This document shows positions 18,661 through 27,767 of a stretch of DNA of 32,835 bases, one piece after another. The notes beneath the pieces were generated by a model. That model worked only from the letters and a program-made list of their open reading frames with translations. It made no database searches and was not told the DNA's origin. This DNA is from Patescibacteria group bacterium (GTDB lineage: Bacteria > Patescibacteriota > Minisyncoccia > UBA9983). Positions within the stretch are counted from its first letter, which is position 1. Every line of letters begins with the position of its first letter. A program made the position numbers and the translations under genes. Location of the stretch: NCBI GenBank assembly GCA_018895015.1, contig JAHIOX010000020.1:1-32835 (forward strand), given 5' to 3'.

Positions 18661-19686
18661 ATGGTACAATTAAATTCCGGAAAAGAAAAAGGGTGGAATA
18701 AACAACAAGAAGTTTACTTCTGCACTGTAGCAGATGCGCGATTTGTATTAGAAACAACGGCTTTATATAACTCTCTTGCAAGAGAGGCTTTGCGTTTTAA
18801 CAGGCATTTAATTTTCTGGGTGTTATGCATTGATGATACTTCCATGTCAATTTTTAAAAAAATCAATTCCAACATCCAAACAATTTCTTTATCCTCGCTA
18901 AACGATCAGGAACTCCTTAATGTAAAAAACTCAAGAAAAGTCGGAGAATTTGCTCAGACAAGCAAGGCCTCTTTAGTAAATTATCTTTTAAAAAAGATGG
19001 CGCCTTCGCGTATTTTGACGTTTGTTGATTCCGATATTTATTTTTTTACAGACCCCGTACTTACATACGAAAACAATACAAAATGGTCTATTCTTATAAC
19101 GCCGCATTGGTTTACTGGAAAAAAGAAAGAATTTGCAAAAAAAGTTGGTATATACAATTCTGGGCTTGTCTGTTTCAGAAACGACAATGACGGGAGAGAC
19201 TGCGCGAAATTATGGAGGCGGCAATGCGTAGATTGGTGTTTTAACCGTACGGAAGATGGTAAATTCACGGATCAATTTTACTTAGAAGAGTGGGTAAAAA
19301 AATATGATTCTGTTCGTGTCACTCAAAGAAAAAATGTTAATGTCGGCAATTGGAGTATAGATGGGCTTAGCATTAAATTGAAAAATAAAAAATTTTTTGT
19401 TAATAATGAACCGCTTGTTTGTTATCATTTTCACGGTCTTATGCTATACCTAAACAAAAAAGGAAGAATAAAATCTTATCCTATAACAGTTCATCATAAA
19501 GGCATATATGGCATATATATTGATGAACTTCAAAAAATATATGAAAAAATTCATGGAATTGATGCCTCTCTTGAATTCAGATTTGCGCCAAATCCTGGCA
19601 TGCTTAGGATAGTAAAACAAATAATGTTTAGGTATTTGAAAGAATGGCTATTTTTAACACTTTTCAAGTTTAAAAACAAACGATAA
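18661..19686 (+). CDS. GT8-like / nucleotide-diphospho-sugar transferase
   Basis: VYFCTVADARFVLETTALYNSLA, RILTFVDSDIYFFTDP (DxD), GIYNSGLVCFRNDNDG. Confidence 0.72.
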   Translation: MVQLNSGKEKGWNKQQEVYFCTVADARFVLETTALYNSLAREALRFNRHLIFWVLCIDDTSMSIFKKINSNIQTISLSSLNDQELLNVKNSRKVGEFAQTSKASLVNYLLKKMAPSRILTFVDSDIYFFTDPVLTYENNTKWSILITPHWFTGKKKEFAKKVGIYNSGLVCFRNDNDGRDCAKLWRRQCVDWCFNRTEDGKFTDQFYLEEWVKKYDSVRVTQRKNVNVGNWSIDGLSIKLKNKKFFVNNEPLVCYHFHGLMLYLNKKGRIKSYPITVHHKGIYGIYIDELQKIYEKIHGIDASLEFRFAPNPGMLRIVKQIMFRYLKEWLFLTLFKFKNKR

Positions 19687-20304
19687 AGCAAACATGGACG
19701 GCCATGTTTGCGCAAGCAATTTCATAAATTTATCCAACACAATTTTTTGTTCCCAAAAAGTGTTTGTTTTTAGCGTAATCTGTTTCATGTTATTATTTTT
19801 CAACATTTTTTTTAAAATTTTATAATTAAACCAATATACATGCCCTTTGTTCGGCCTGTTGTTTTCGGGAGCATTCCCAAAAAGAACTTGGAGCCGCGCG
19901 GGCAAAGAATTAAAATTGGGGACGCTAATGATAATATATTTTTTTGAAACACGAGCGGCTTCTTGCAAAAGCGCCTCCGGCGCGTACAGATGCTCCAACA
20001 CATCAAGCATAATCACCGTATCAAATGCGCCGTCTTGGAAAGGGAGGTTCTCAATAGAAATATCAACAACTGACGCATCAAGCCCTTTTTCTCCGCATTT
20101 TTTTACCCCCTCTTCAGAAATATCAACACCGGAAGCTAAAACTTCTTTTTGCGCGAGCGCGTTCAAAAACAATCCGTCTCCACAGCCAACATCCAAAACT
20201 TTTTGCCCTTTCTCAACCATCTCAATAGCCTTGGCGTGTCGAAAAACAAGGGGTTGGTCGCTCTCCCGCCAGCGTTTGTTTTCAAATTCTTTTGCGTTGT
20301 TCAT
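19654..20304 (-). CDS. Class I SAM-dependent methyltransferase (MetW/Methyltransf_11-like)
   Basis: VLDVGCGDGLFLNALAQ, NLPFQDGAFDTVIMLDVLEHLYAPEALLQEAARV; its 3' end overlaps the convergent gene by 33 nt. Confidence 0.88.
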   Translation of the reverse strand: MNNAKEFENKRWRESDQPLVFRHAKAIEMVEKGQKVLDVGCGDGLFLNALAQKEVLASGVDISEEGVKKCGEKGLDASVVDISIENLPFQDGAFDTVIMLDVLEHLYAPEALLQEAARVSKKYIIISVPNFNSLPARLQVLFGNAPENNRPNKGHVYWFNYKILKKMLKNNNMKQITLKTNTFWEQKIVLDKFMKLLAQTWPSMFALSFVFKLEKC

Positions 20305-20334
20305 TTTTATTTTTTATATTGAACGGCTGATTAA

Positions 20335-21894
20335 TTATTTTTTTCTAGCGATGATATAAAGGTGCGCGGAAACATCTTCAGCGCCCGGGAGCCGCGCGAA
20401 AATCAGATCAAGATATTTAATGGGGCCGAGAACCAGCATAAAAATATGCGCGAGAAATGGCGCCGCTTTTTTAAAGCCGAAAGAAAATACCACGCCAAAC
20501 CAATACGCGAGAAACATAAGCAACGCGCTCCATGGCCCTGACCGCACGCCTTGTTCAACAATTTCAAGGTCGCGGAACAAAAATTTAAGTCCGCTTGATG
20601 TCCACCGGTTGAAATCATCAGGCGACGCATGGTACGGATGAATAAACGGGGCGCTCGCGTATAGAAAGCCGCCCGGCTTTAAAACCCTCACCATCTCGCG
20701 CGCCACGCTATCAGGGTCATCAACATGCTCAAGGAGCGATTCGCTTACTACCCCGCCCGCGGAAGAATCTCTGAACGGCAACAAACGCGCGTCCGCCACA
20801 ACGTCAACTTCAGGAAAAGGAAAAGAATCTATGTTGATAAATTCATCCCCCAATCTTTCCGGCCCTGAGCCAACGTCAAGTATAACGCTTCCATTTTTAA
20901 CAAAAGATAAAATTTTTCTCGGTCCGTTTTGAACCATAAGAACAGGGCAAAAAAAATGCCAGATACTATAATAAAGTTTTGGGAATTGCTTTAAAAAAGA
21001 CTTTAGCCAATTAATACCCGACCCGTGTTCGGCTTTACTAGATTCAAACATGCTCGTATTGAGAAATATCGGGCGGTTAGACTCGTCTAGTGCGAATATC
21101 CCATCTTTTTCACATGCATACCCTTTACGCGTTTTCCCTAACGGGCCGCGGCAGATCGGGCAGCACAACAAAGATAATGCGTCTTTTGGCTGTCGCGCGC
21201 TTGGTTTTCGAAGATGAAGCAGGCGATCGCCAATCAGCAAAAATATCGCGCGAAATCCATCGCGATAACGTATTTTTTTCCCTTCGGAAAAATCGCGAGG
21301 GCGATGAGAAATCGGGACTTCAAAAATCTTAATGCCCCGCCGCGCGAGCGCGACGGTAAAAAGCAATTCCGAATCAAAACCTCCGTCTTGGAAATTTCCT
21401 TTCGCTTCTTTCGGAAAAAGTTTATAACAAGTCCACGCGTCAGTTAAATGCACGCCGTAAAGCGCGTTGAGAAGCTTGGTAATAAACCAAACGCCCAAAC
21501 GCGGAGCGCAAAAACCTGATCGTTTTTCGTGGTGAAGATTGCGCGACCCGAATATCGCGTCGCCATACCCGCTGTCCAGCGCCGATAAAAGGTTTTTTAT
21601 TTCATCCGGGTTATACTCAAGATCCGCGTCTTGAATAATTATATAATCTCCCGTCGCCTCTTTTAAGCCGCGCCGCACCGCTGTTCCCTTGCCGCCGTTT
21701 TGCAATTGATAAATAATTTTTATATGATTTTCGCATTTTTTTAAAATATCTCGCGTGCCATCGGTAGAATAATCGTCAACAACAATAATCTCCTTTTCCC
21801 ATTTCGGAAAAGGCGCTTTCTCAACGCGACGCAATATTGTTTCTATTGTTTTTGACTCATTGTAACAAGGAATAATAATTGATATTTTTTTCAT
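20335..21894 (-). CDS. Fusion: DPM-type GT2 glycosyltransferase + Trm112-like zinc ribbon + class I methyltransferase
   Basis: N-term ISIIIPCYNESKTIETILRRV..IIVVDDYSTDGT..YIIIQDADLEYNPDEI; middle LLCCPICRGPLGKTRKGYACEKDGIFAL; C-term VILDVGSGP...GGVVSESLLEHVDDPDSVAREMVRVLKPGG in one uninterrupted frame. Confidence 0.88.
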   Translation of the reverse strand: MKKISIIIPCYNESKTIETILRRVEKAPFPKWEKEIIVVDDYSTDGTRDILKKCENHIKIIYQLQNGGKGTAVRRGLKEATGDYIIIQDADLEYNPDEIKNLLSALDSGYGDAIFGSRNLHHEKRSGFCAPRLGVWFITKLLNALYGVHLTDAWTCYKLFPKEAKGNFQDGGFDSELLFTVALARRGIKIFEVPISHRPRDFSEGKKIRYRDGFRAIFLLIGDRLLHLRKPSARQPKDALSLLCCPICRGPLGKTRKGYACEKDGIFALDESNRPIFLNTSMFESSKAEHGSGINWLKSFLKQFPKLYYSIWHFFCPVLMVQNGPRKILSFVKNGSVILDVGSGPERLGDEFINIDSFPFPEVDVVADARLLPFRDSSAGGVVSESLLEHVDDPDSVAREMVRVLKPGGFLYASAPFIHPYHASPDDFNRWTSSGLKFLFRDLEIVEQGVRSGPWSALLMFLAYWFGVVFSFGFKKAAPFLAHIFMLVLGPIKYLDLIFARLPGAEDVSAHLYIIARKK

Positions 21895-21898
21895 AAGA

Positions 21899-23293
21899 TT
21901 ATTTTGACAGCGGAGCTTGCCTGTTTGACAGCGATTGCTTTAAATTTAATAATCCATACGCGGCAAACATAAAAATAAACAAGTTAACCGGCTGTCGAAA
22001 GCGCGCATTAATGCCAAGCCCGTTGATAAAGGTTGTCGCGGCAAAATAAGCGACAAGGAACAAAGCGGAAATGATTTGCGGCGAAAACTTTTCCTTCCGC
22101 ATAAACAAAACAACGCCAAGTAAAAAAATAGCGGTAACAAAAACCCAAAATAATTTCATTAAAATAACTGCGATTAGCGGGACAGTCAAAATAGACCAAA
22201 TAGTCATAAAAAATTGAATTGGCGAATTAAAAAACATCATAAACGCCGGTTTTGGAAATCTCCCGGGTATAGTTATATTAAGATGTTTAAACACGGTCAA
22301 TACTCCATCATGAGTAAAAAAAGTAACGGCTGACACGCCCAGTGATTTGATAATACCAATGGGATGGTTTTTTATTTCATTTAAAGAACGCGATATAAAA
22401 TAATCGCTGTTGGATAAATTTATTTCTGTCCCGTCTACGCCGTCGCGAGCGGTTAAATCCGCCAATTCTTTTTTATACTCGGTTCCCTTATCCAAAGACA
22501 ATACTGTTGGCGTGAAATACATATATAAATTAAAAGCCGGCTGAGCAGTCATTCCAACTGCGCCGAATTCCTCATAATTTCTATAAAGCCACGGCGATAT
22601 AAGCATTAAAAATATAACAGCAAAAGACGCTATATGATAAAAAGTTTTTTTTGATATATTCTTGCGAAAATGCCACAAAATTAAAATCGGTATGACTATC
22701 GGCAAATACTGAGTAGTTGGCTTAACCAATGTTGCCAAGCCAAGAAACACAGACGCCCACGCAATATTTCTCAAGCTGTTTTCTTTAAAATATTTAAAGA
22801 AAAAAATCAGAAAAATAAAAAATAAAAAAATAAAAAATGTTTCCGTGTAAAAGATAAAAGACAAAAGCGCCGAAAATGGCTCTAGCGCCATTGCAAAACC
22901 AGCCGCAATACTTATTCTTTCATAGGCGATCGCTTGTTTAACAATAAAAAAACCGAGTACCGGCAAAAGGCTGGCAATAATCAAATTAAAAATAGTAACA
23001 ACCCAATAACTTCCAAATAATACTAAAAGACCGGCTAGATAATACGGGTAAAGCGGGGGGCGAAGAGGATGCGGCGCAAAAGGAGCTTCGCTGTCAACAG
23101 AAAAAACTCCATTATCAGCCAAATTTCGGCTTATTTCATAATATCCGTCGTAACCGGAAATAGTATTGAGCAAATTGCCGCCATTATGATTAAAGCTGAT
23201 AAAAAATAACAACGCTCTGACTAACAAAGCTGCCAAAAAAATAATGATGGCGATTTTGTGTTTCTTAAAAAAAGTTGGAATTGCCATATTCAT
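21899..23293 (-). CDS. GT39-like/PMT_2 integral membrane glycosyltransferase
   Basis: Multiple hydrophobic helices; YDGYYEISRNLADNGVFSVDSEAPFAPHPLRPPLYPYYLAGLL early loop typical of PMT_2/ArnT-like enzymes. Confidence 0.78.
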   Translation of the reverse strand: MNMAIPTFFKKHKIAIIIFLAALLVRALLFFISFNHNGGNLLNTISGYDGYYEISRNLADNGVFSVDSEAPFAPHPLRPPLYPYYLAGLLVLFGSYWVVTIFNLIIASLLPVLGFFIVKQAIAYERISIAAGFAMALEPFSALLSFIFYTETFFIFLFFIFLIFFFKYFKENSLRNIAWASVFLGLATLVKPTTQYLPIVIPILILWHFRKNISKKTFYHIASFAVIFLMLISPWLYRNYEEFGAVGMTAQPAFNLYMYFTPTVLSLDKGTEYKKELADLTARDGVDGTEINLSNSDYFISRSLNEIKNHPIGIIKSLGVSAVTFFTHDGVLTVFKHLNITIPGRFPKPAFMMFFNSPIQFFMTIWSILTVPLIAVILMKLFWVFVTAIFLLGVVLFMRKEKFSPQIISALFLVAYFAATTFINGLGINARFRQPVNLFIFMFAAYGLLNLKQSLSNRQAPLSK

Positions 23294-23296
23294 AAT

Positions 23297-24400
23297 TTAA
23301 CTTGCTAGATGTTTTGCCAGCTTATCTCCAAGGATAGTTAAGCCATGGTTAGACACGACAAACGCTCTCAATATTTTCCCCAGCTTTTCCCTCTCTTCAA
23401 GCGTAAGAGCCAAAAGGCGGATTAATTGCTTAACAAAATCTCCTTCGTCATTTTCAATAAAAAGAAACTCCTCGCCTATTTTACCTTTCAGATTTATATT
23501 TGAAGCAAGCGCCAGGCTCTCGCAAGCCATTGCCTCAAAAATAGTCTTGTCGTACATTCCGCTCGGACTTGCGTTTACAAACACCCCGTACTGATTATAT
23601 ATTGCCGGAGTTTTCTCGTTTGGCATGCCGGGATAAAAGTGGATAAACTTCGCGACGCCAAGATCGCCAGCTTTCTTTTTAAGAGATTCAAAATATTCTT
23701 TATCCCGCGGCGCCGGATTCCCGTATATATGCGCTTCCGCCAAAATATCTTTTTTTTTAAGCAAGGCGACCGCGCCAATAAGCATATCCGGGCGTTTAAC
23801 CGGGGCAATTCTTCCCAAAAAAAGAATTGAACGATGGTCGCGTGGAATTGTTTCGTCTCGCTTGAAAAGATTCGTGTCTATTCCAACCGGCATGAGCTCT
23901 GTTTTTTTATAACGCGCCGTAAATGAATATTCAGAAGTGCAAAAAACTTTATTGGATAAAAAAATTGCCATGCTTGTCAAAAAATTTCCATGCGGATGGT
24001 TTCTCCACATAAAAACCTTTTTGCCGAAAATTTTCCAAAATAATCCGCCAAGCAAAACGTATTCCTGGTTCATGTGGACAAAAACCGCGTCATAATTTTT
24101 GCGCTCTCGCCAAATATATTTATAAAAATTCCAGCAATACTTTATCTTGACAAAGAAAGAAAAAGCTTTTGCGAAAACTTTCCCTTGATGTTTGGCTCTT
24201 GCAGCAAAAGCATTTTCTTTCTTTGCTTGCTTTCCTAAACTTAAAACCTCAACGTTCTCCGGCAAATTATATTCTCCTTTTCGCAAACAAATGACAATAA
24301 TACTTTCACAGTGTTTGGCGAATTCTTTTATCCAGCCATTGAAAAAACTTAAGATATCATCATTGATATCAACTTTTTGAGTGATAATGAGTAATTTCAT
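23297..24400 (-). CDS. Glycosyltransferase family 4
   Basis: ILFLGRIAPVKRPDMLIGAVALLKKK..AHIYGNP, VFVNASPSGMYDKTIFEAMACESLALASNI. Confidence 0.92.
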   Translation of the reverse strand: MKLLIITQKVDINDDILSFFNGWIKEFAKHCESIIVICLRKGEYNLPENVEVLSLGKQAKKENAFAARAKHQGKVFAKAFSFFVKIKYCWNFYKYIWRERKNYDAVFVHMNQEYVLLGGLFWKIFGKKVFMWRNHPHGNFLTSMAIFLSNKVFCTSEYSFTARYKKTELMPVGIDTNLFKRDETIPRDHRSILFLGRIAPVKRPDMLIGAVALLKKKDILAEAHIYGNPAPRDKEYFESLKKKAGDLGVAKFIHFYPGMPNEKTPAIYNQYGVFVNASPSGMYDKTIFEAMACESLALASNINLKGKIGEEFLFIENDEGDFVKQLIRLLALTLEEREKLGKILRAFVVSNHGLTILGDKLAKHLAS

Positions 24401-24402
24401 TA

Positions 24403-27168
24403 TTAATTATTAATATATATCCCGCACGCCTCGCCGTAAAGCCCGTTGTTCTGAAAAATGTTACTGGAAAGAGTTGACGTTGAATTGCTTAATTTCAAGC
24501 CGCACCCTATCGCGTATTCAAACAATGAATTGCTGGCGAAAATTGGCGTTTCCCAAACACAAAGATTTGCCTTGCTATCCACCCAAGTCCCCCCGTCATA
24601 ATATTTGCCTCCGTATCTGAACACGGCATGTTCAAAAACAGAGTCCTCATTGTTTGATTCAATCCGAACGCCAAACCAAGCGCCCGGAGTGGAAGTTGAA
24701 AATCCATTATTGTTGACATCCCCGCCATATTCATCATCGGCAAAAGCAGTAAAAATAATTTGGTCATTTGCCGCGCCTTGAGCGATAATTTTCGCGTTAG
24801 CGCCAATTATCATTCCGCTATCATTGTAAAATTTAATAACTACCCCGGGTTCTATTGTTAAGCTTGAACTATCTTGAAAAACTTGAATCATGCCGTCATT
24901 ATTCATTCCTGCGACCAAATAAGGGCTGTTGGTTTTGGTCAAAATGATATCAGAAGAAATACTCGGCGCGCCTTTGGCAATCAAATAATTAACGCTGTTT
25001 CTAGCCTTAGGAGTTCCATTGATTGGAATATCTAAAACGTTTTTACCGTTTTTAATCAAACCTATATTTGTTCCCCAATTACTTAAATCGCTTCCGGGGA
25101 CATCCGGGGCATAACGCTCCATTGAATAACGATAATTTTCATTATTGCTTATGCCGCCGCACCATTTATAGCAATAAGGAACTTCGTCAATAGTTGTTGA
25201 AGCGTATGAAAGGATTAAATTTTCACCGCCATTGTCTAGCCCCGAGCCGCCGCCTTGAGTTGAACCAAAAGAACCTTTCCAATCAGCCGTAATACCCAAA
25301 ACTGTATTGTCGTCAGTTCGCTCAATTAAATAATATCCTTTTGCCGGAATTATTCCGCTTAGATTAATATATGGTTTTAAATCTGTTTCTGAATATAAAA
25401 TCCAATTATTTAAATCTATTTCATAATCCGTTCTATTATAAAGTTCTATCCACTCATCGCTTCCGCTGGCAGGCGTCCCCATCCACGCCACTTCGTTAAT
25501 TACCACCGGCATTGAGTAAATAACAACAGTTATTGTTTGTGGTTCGGACCAATTGCCGTAGGTATCAACCGCGCGAACGGAAAAAATATTTGAAGAATTA
25601 TTTTCAATAAAAACAATGGTGGATGTCGCGGTGGTTGTGCTTGTGATAGCTTCATTAGAAATAGTGAATTCAAAATAATCTAAATCTTCCGCGCTTGATG
25701 ACCAAAAAATATTGAGCGTTGTGGTTGCCATGAGACAAATTGATGACGCGTCCGTGTTCAAACAATCCGCGGCAGAAAGCAAAACATCAGGCGGAGTCGT
25801 GTCTTGCGGTTCTAATTGTTCTGGCTGTTCTAATTGTTGTTGATTTTCTTGAGTTTGAATATTTGAATTTTGGTCATTAAAATTTGTTTCGGATTCTTGC
25901 CCCGCACCAGAACTTTGTTCTTGGTTTGGGGTCGGATTTTGTGCTTCGGATTTAATTTCTGCTCCGCCTCCGCCGCCAAAACCCGGGTAAGGCGGCGCGT
26001 TGGACACAACCATGCGCGCGACCAAGTCTTGCGCATCTTGGGACTTCGGAGGCAAAGTTGGTGTTGGCAGAGGTGTTTGACTCGGAGTTGGGGTGCCATC
26101 AATCTGCAGGGCCGGCGAACGGCTCACCTGCGGCTCATGAGCCGTTGAGCCGATGTCCGGAATCGGTTCTGGTTCAAGCGGCTTTTGCTCTTCTGCCTCT
26201 TTTGGCTTTTCTGGTTCTAGATTCAAGACAAAGCCCGGGCCTGCCGCCTGCGGTGAACTAAAAATTTTTTCTTTTAATTTTTCAAGCCAGGATTTTTCCT
26301 GCTGTTTTTGCATTTCTTTTTCCGCCTCTTGAAAAAACAAATCAATCACCCCGGCCCCATATGAAATCGCTTTAGGCGCAAGTAGAGAGTAGTAGTCGGA
26401 GTGAACAGGTGCCTCAAAAAAATATTTATCTTCACCAAACTCTTTTTTTACTAAAACTAAACAATGATTTTCTTCACCTTTTATACATTTAAAGTTTCCT
26501 TGATTTGTTATTATAACAAATTGTTCTTTATTTTTTAAAGCTGTAATATCAATCGTATCTTTGCTTAAAAAATACTTGTTAGAATATCCCGCTAAAAAAT
26601 CAAAAAACTCGCCTATATTATTTAATTTTGAAACGTTTTCTGTCTTTATTTCTTTATTAGCATTGCTCTTTACCCATTCTTCATACGGATCGCCTTCAGG
26701 ATGCGCGTCTAATCTGGTATGAGCAGGCACAGACACATCTTCAATCAAATGAAGGATGTGACCAAGAGCGACAAACGCTTCTTGCTTGTTTCCTTTAATA
26801 TAAGAATCAATCGCCTTTTGCCAAGTTTGATTGCCTTTTGGATACAATAACTGTTTAATATTTTCTCTTGACCAATCTTTGGCAGAAGAAAAACCCCATA
26901 ATCCATTGCCGGTTATAGGATTGTAAAAATGATTCATCCATCTGATGGGAGTATCTTCTTCAATTGCTCCTTGCTTGAGCCATGCGAGTTGCTGTTGAGA
27001 AATCTGGATTTCGGAACTTTGATTAAATAATTCAACGGCTTTTTCTGTTAAAAATGGGTGGGCAACTTCACTATCATAAGAAAAAACCCGGCCAATAAAA
27101 ACAGCCGAGCCAATCATTATAAAACCAAAAAATAAAATAAAAAATATTCTCTTTATGTTCAGGAGCAT
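24403..27168 (-). CDS. Secreted multidomain protein: zinc-dependent phospholipase C-like domain, Pro/Gln-rich linker, lamin-tail domain, right-handed beta-helix segment
   Basis: N-terminal TM/signal; HPFLTEKAVELFN, ALGHILHLIEDVSVPAHTR; FEF-type Ig/FN3-like segment; VVINEVAWMGTPASGSDEWIELYNRTDYEIDLNNWIL (lamin-tail); VVIKFYNDSGMIIGANAKIIAQGAANDQIIFTAFADDEYGGD (beta-helix). Confidence 0.82.
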   Translation of the reverse strand: MLLNIKRIFFILFFGFIMIGSAVFIGRVFSYDSEVAHPFLTEKAVELFNQSSEIQISQQQLAWLKQGAIEEDTPIRWMNHFYNPITGNGLWGFSSAKDWSRENIKQLLYPKGNQTWQKAIDSYIKGNKQEAFVALGHILHLIEDVSVPAHTRLDAHPEGDPYEEWVKSNANKEIKTENVSKLNNIGEFFDFLAGYSNKYFLSKDTIDITALKNKEQFVIITNQGNFKCIKGEENHCLVLVKKEFGEDKYFFEAPVHSDYYSLLAPKAISYGAGVIDLFFQEAEKEMQKQQEKSWLEKLKEKIFSSPQAAGPGFVLNLEPEKPKEAEEQKPLEPEPIPDIGSTAHEPQVSRSPALQIDGTPTPSQTPLPTPTLPPKSQDAQDLVARMVVSNAPPYPGFGGGGGAEIKSEAQNPTPNQEQSSGAGQESETNFNDQNSNIQTQENQQQLEQPEQLEPQDTTPPDVLLSAADCLNTDASSICLMATTTLNIFWSSSAEDLDYFEFTISNEAITSTTTATSTIVFIENNSSNIFSVRAVDTYGNWSEPQTITVVIYSMPVVINEVAWMGTPASGSDEWIELYNRTDYEIDLNNWILYSETDLKPYINLSGIIPAKGYYLIERTDDNTVLGITADWKGSFGSTQGGGSGLDNGGENLILSYASTTIDEVPYCYKWCGGISNNENYRYSMERYAPDVPGSDLSNWGTNIGLIKNGKNVLDIPINGTPKARNSVNYLIAKGAPSISSDIILTKTNSPYLVAGMNNDGMIQVFQDSSSLTIEPGVVIKFYNDSGMIIGANAKIIAQGAANDQIIFTAFADDEYGGDVNNNGFSTSTPGAWFGVRIESNNEDSVFEHAVFRYGGKYYDGGTWVDSKANLCVWETPIFASNSLFEYAIGCGLKLSNSTSTLSSNIFQNNGLYGEACGIYINN

Positions 27169-27175
27169 AACTGGT

Positions 27176-27697
27176 TTATAAACTATCTAACTTCCAATCA
27201 CCATTAGCGTCTTTGGTAAAACTTGAGCAACCAATAAATTCTCCATCTTCGTGTTTCTGTTTATAACAAAGTTGGCCAATAGATTCTCCAAAGGTTCCTC
27301 TCCAAATATCTTCAGGATATGTTTCGTAAATCTCATTAAATCTATTTTCATTATAAACTTTTGTAATAACATCAACATTCTCCTTATATTTCTCCGATTC
27401 CCTGCTCAACTGCTCTATCGCCAGTTCCAAATTATTTTCTTTTAGCGCCTGCCTGAATTTGGCGTATGTTTCTTCCGGCGTAACTCGCGTCGGCACATCC
27501 GCGTATTTTATCTGCGGATACATTTTTGCCAATTCCTGCTCTGTGTAATCCCTGTACGGAAAACTGGATTCTGCCAATCCCAAAGCAACCTTGCGCATCT
27601 TGCTTTCTGTCCACTTATTCAAGCAAATGCCGCTGATTGAAATAAAAACCGCGGCAGTAACGCCGACAACAATAATCTTTTTTAAGCTAGGATTCAT
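27176..27697 (-). CDS. Hypothetical membrane-anchored protein
   Basis: Single N-terminal hydrophobic segment (IIVVGVTAAVFISISGICL) followed by a soluble domain; no family recognised. Confidence 0.7.
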   Translation of the reverse strand: MNPSLKKIIVVGVTAAVFISISGICLNKWTESKMRKVALGLAESSFPYRDYTEQELAKMYPQIKYADVPTRVTPEETYAKFRQALKENNLELAIEQLSRESEKYKENVDVITKVYNENRFNEIYETYPEDIWRGTFGESIGQLCYKQKHEDGEFIGCSSFTKDANGDWKLDSL

Positions 27698-27728
27698 AAT
27701 TTATTTTAATTAATTTATAATTGAACTC

Positions 27729-27757
27729 ATTTTACCAAAATTACCTTTATTTTACAA
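27729..27757 (-). promoter_or_regulatory. Putative sigma70-like promoter (TTGTAA-N17-TAAAAT) upstream of the 27176-27697 gene
   Basis: Minus strand TTGTAA (27757-27752), 17-nt spacer, TAAAAT (27734-27729), about 30 nt before the start codon. Confidence 0.5.
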
Positions 27758-27767
27758 GGCAAAAAAT

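Noticed and set aside
25800-26230. Low-complexity Pro/Gln/Glu-rich coding stretch as a tandem DNA repeat
   Set aside because: The bias is at amino-acid level (linker between domains); no regular nucleotide repeat unit could be seen.
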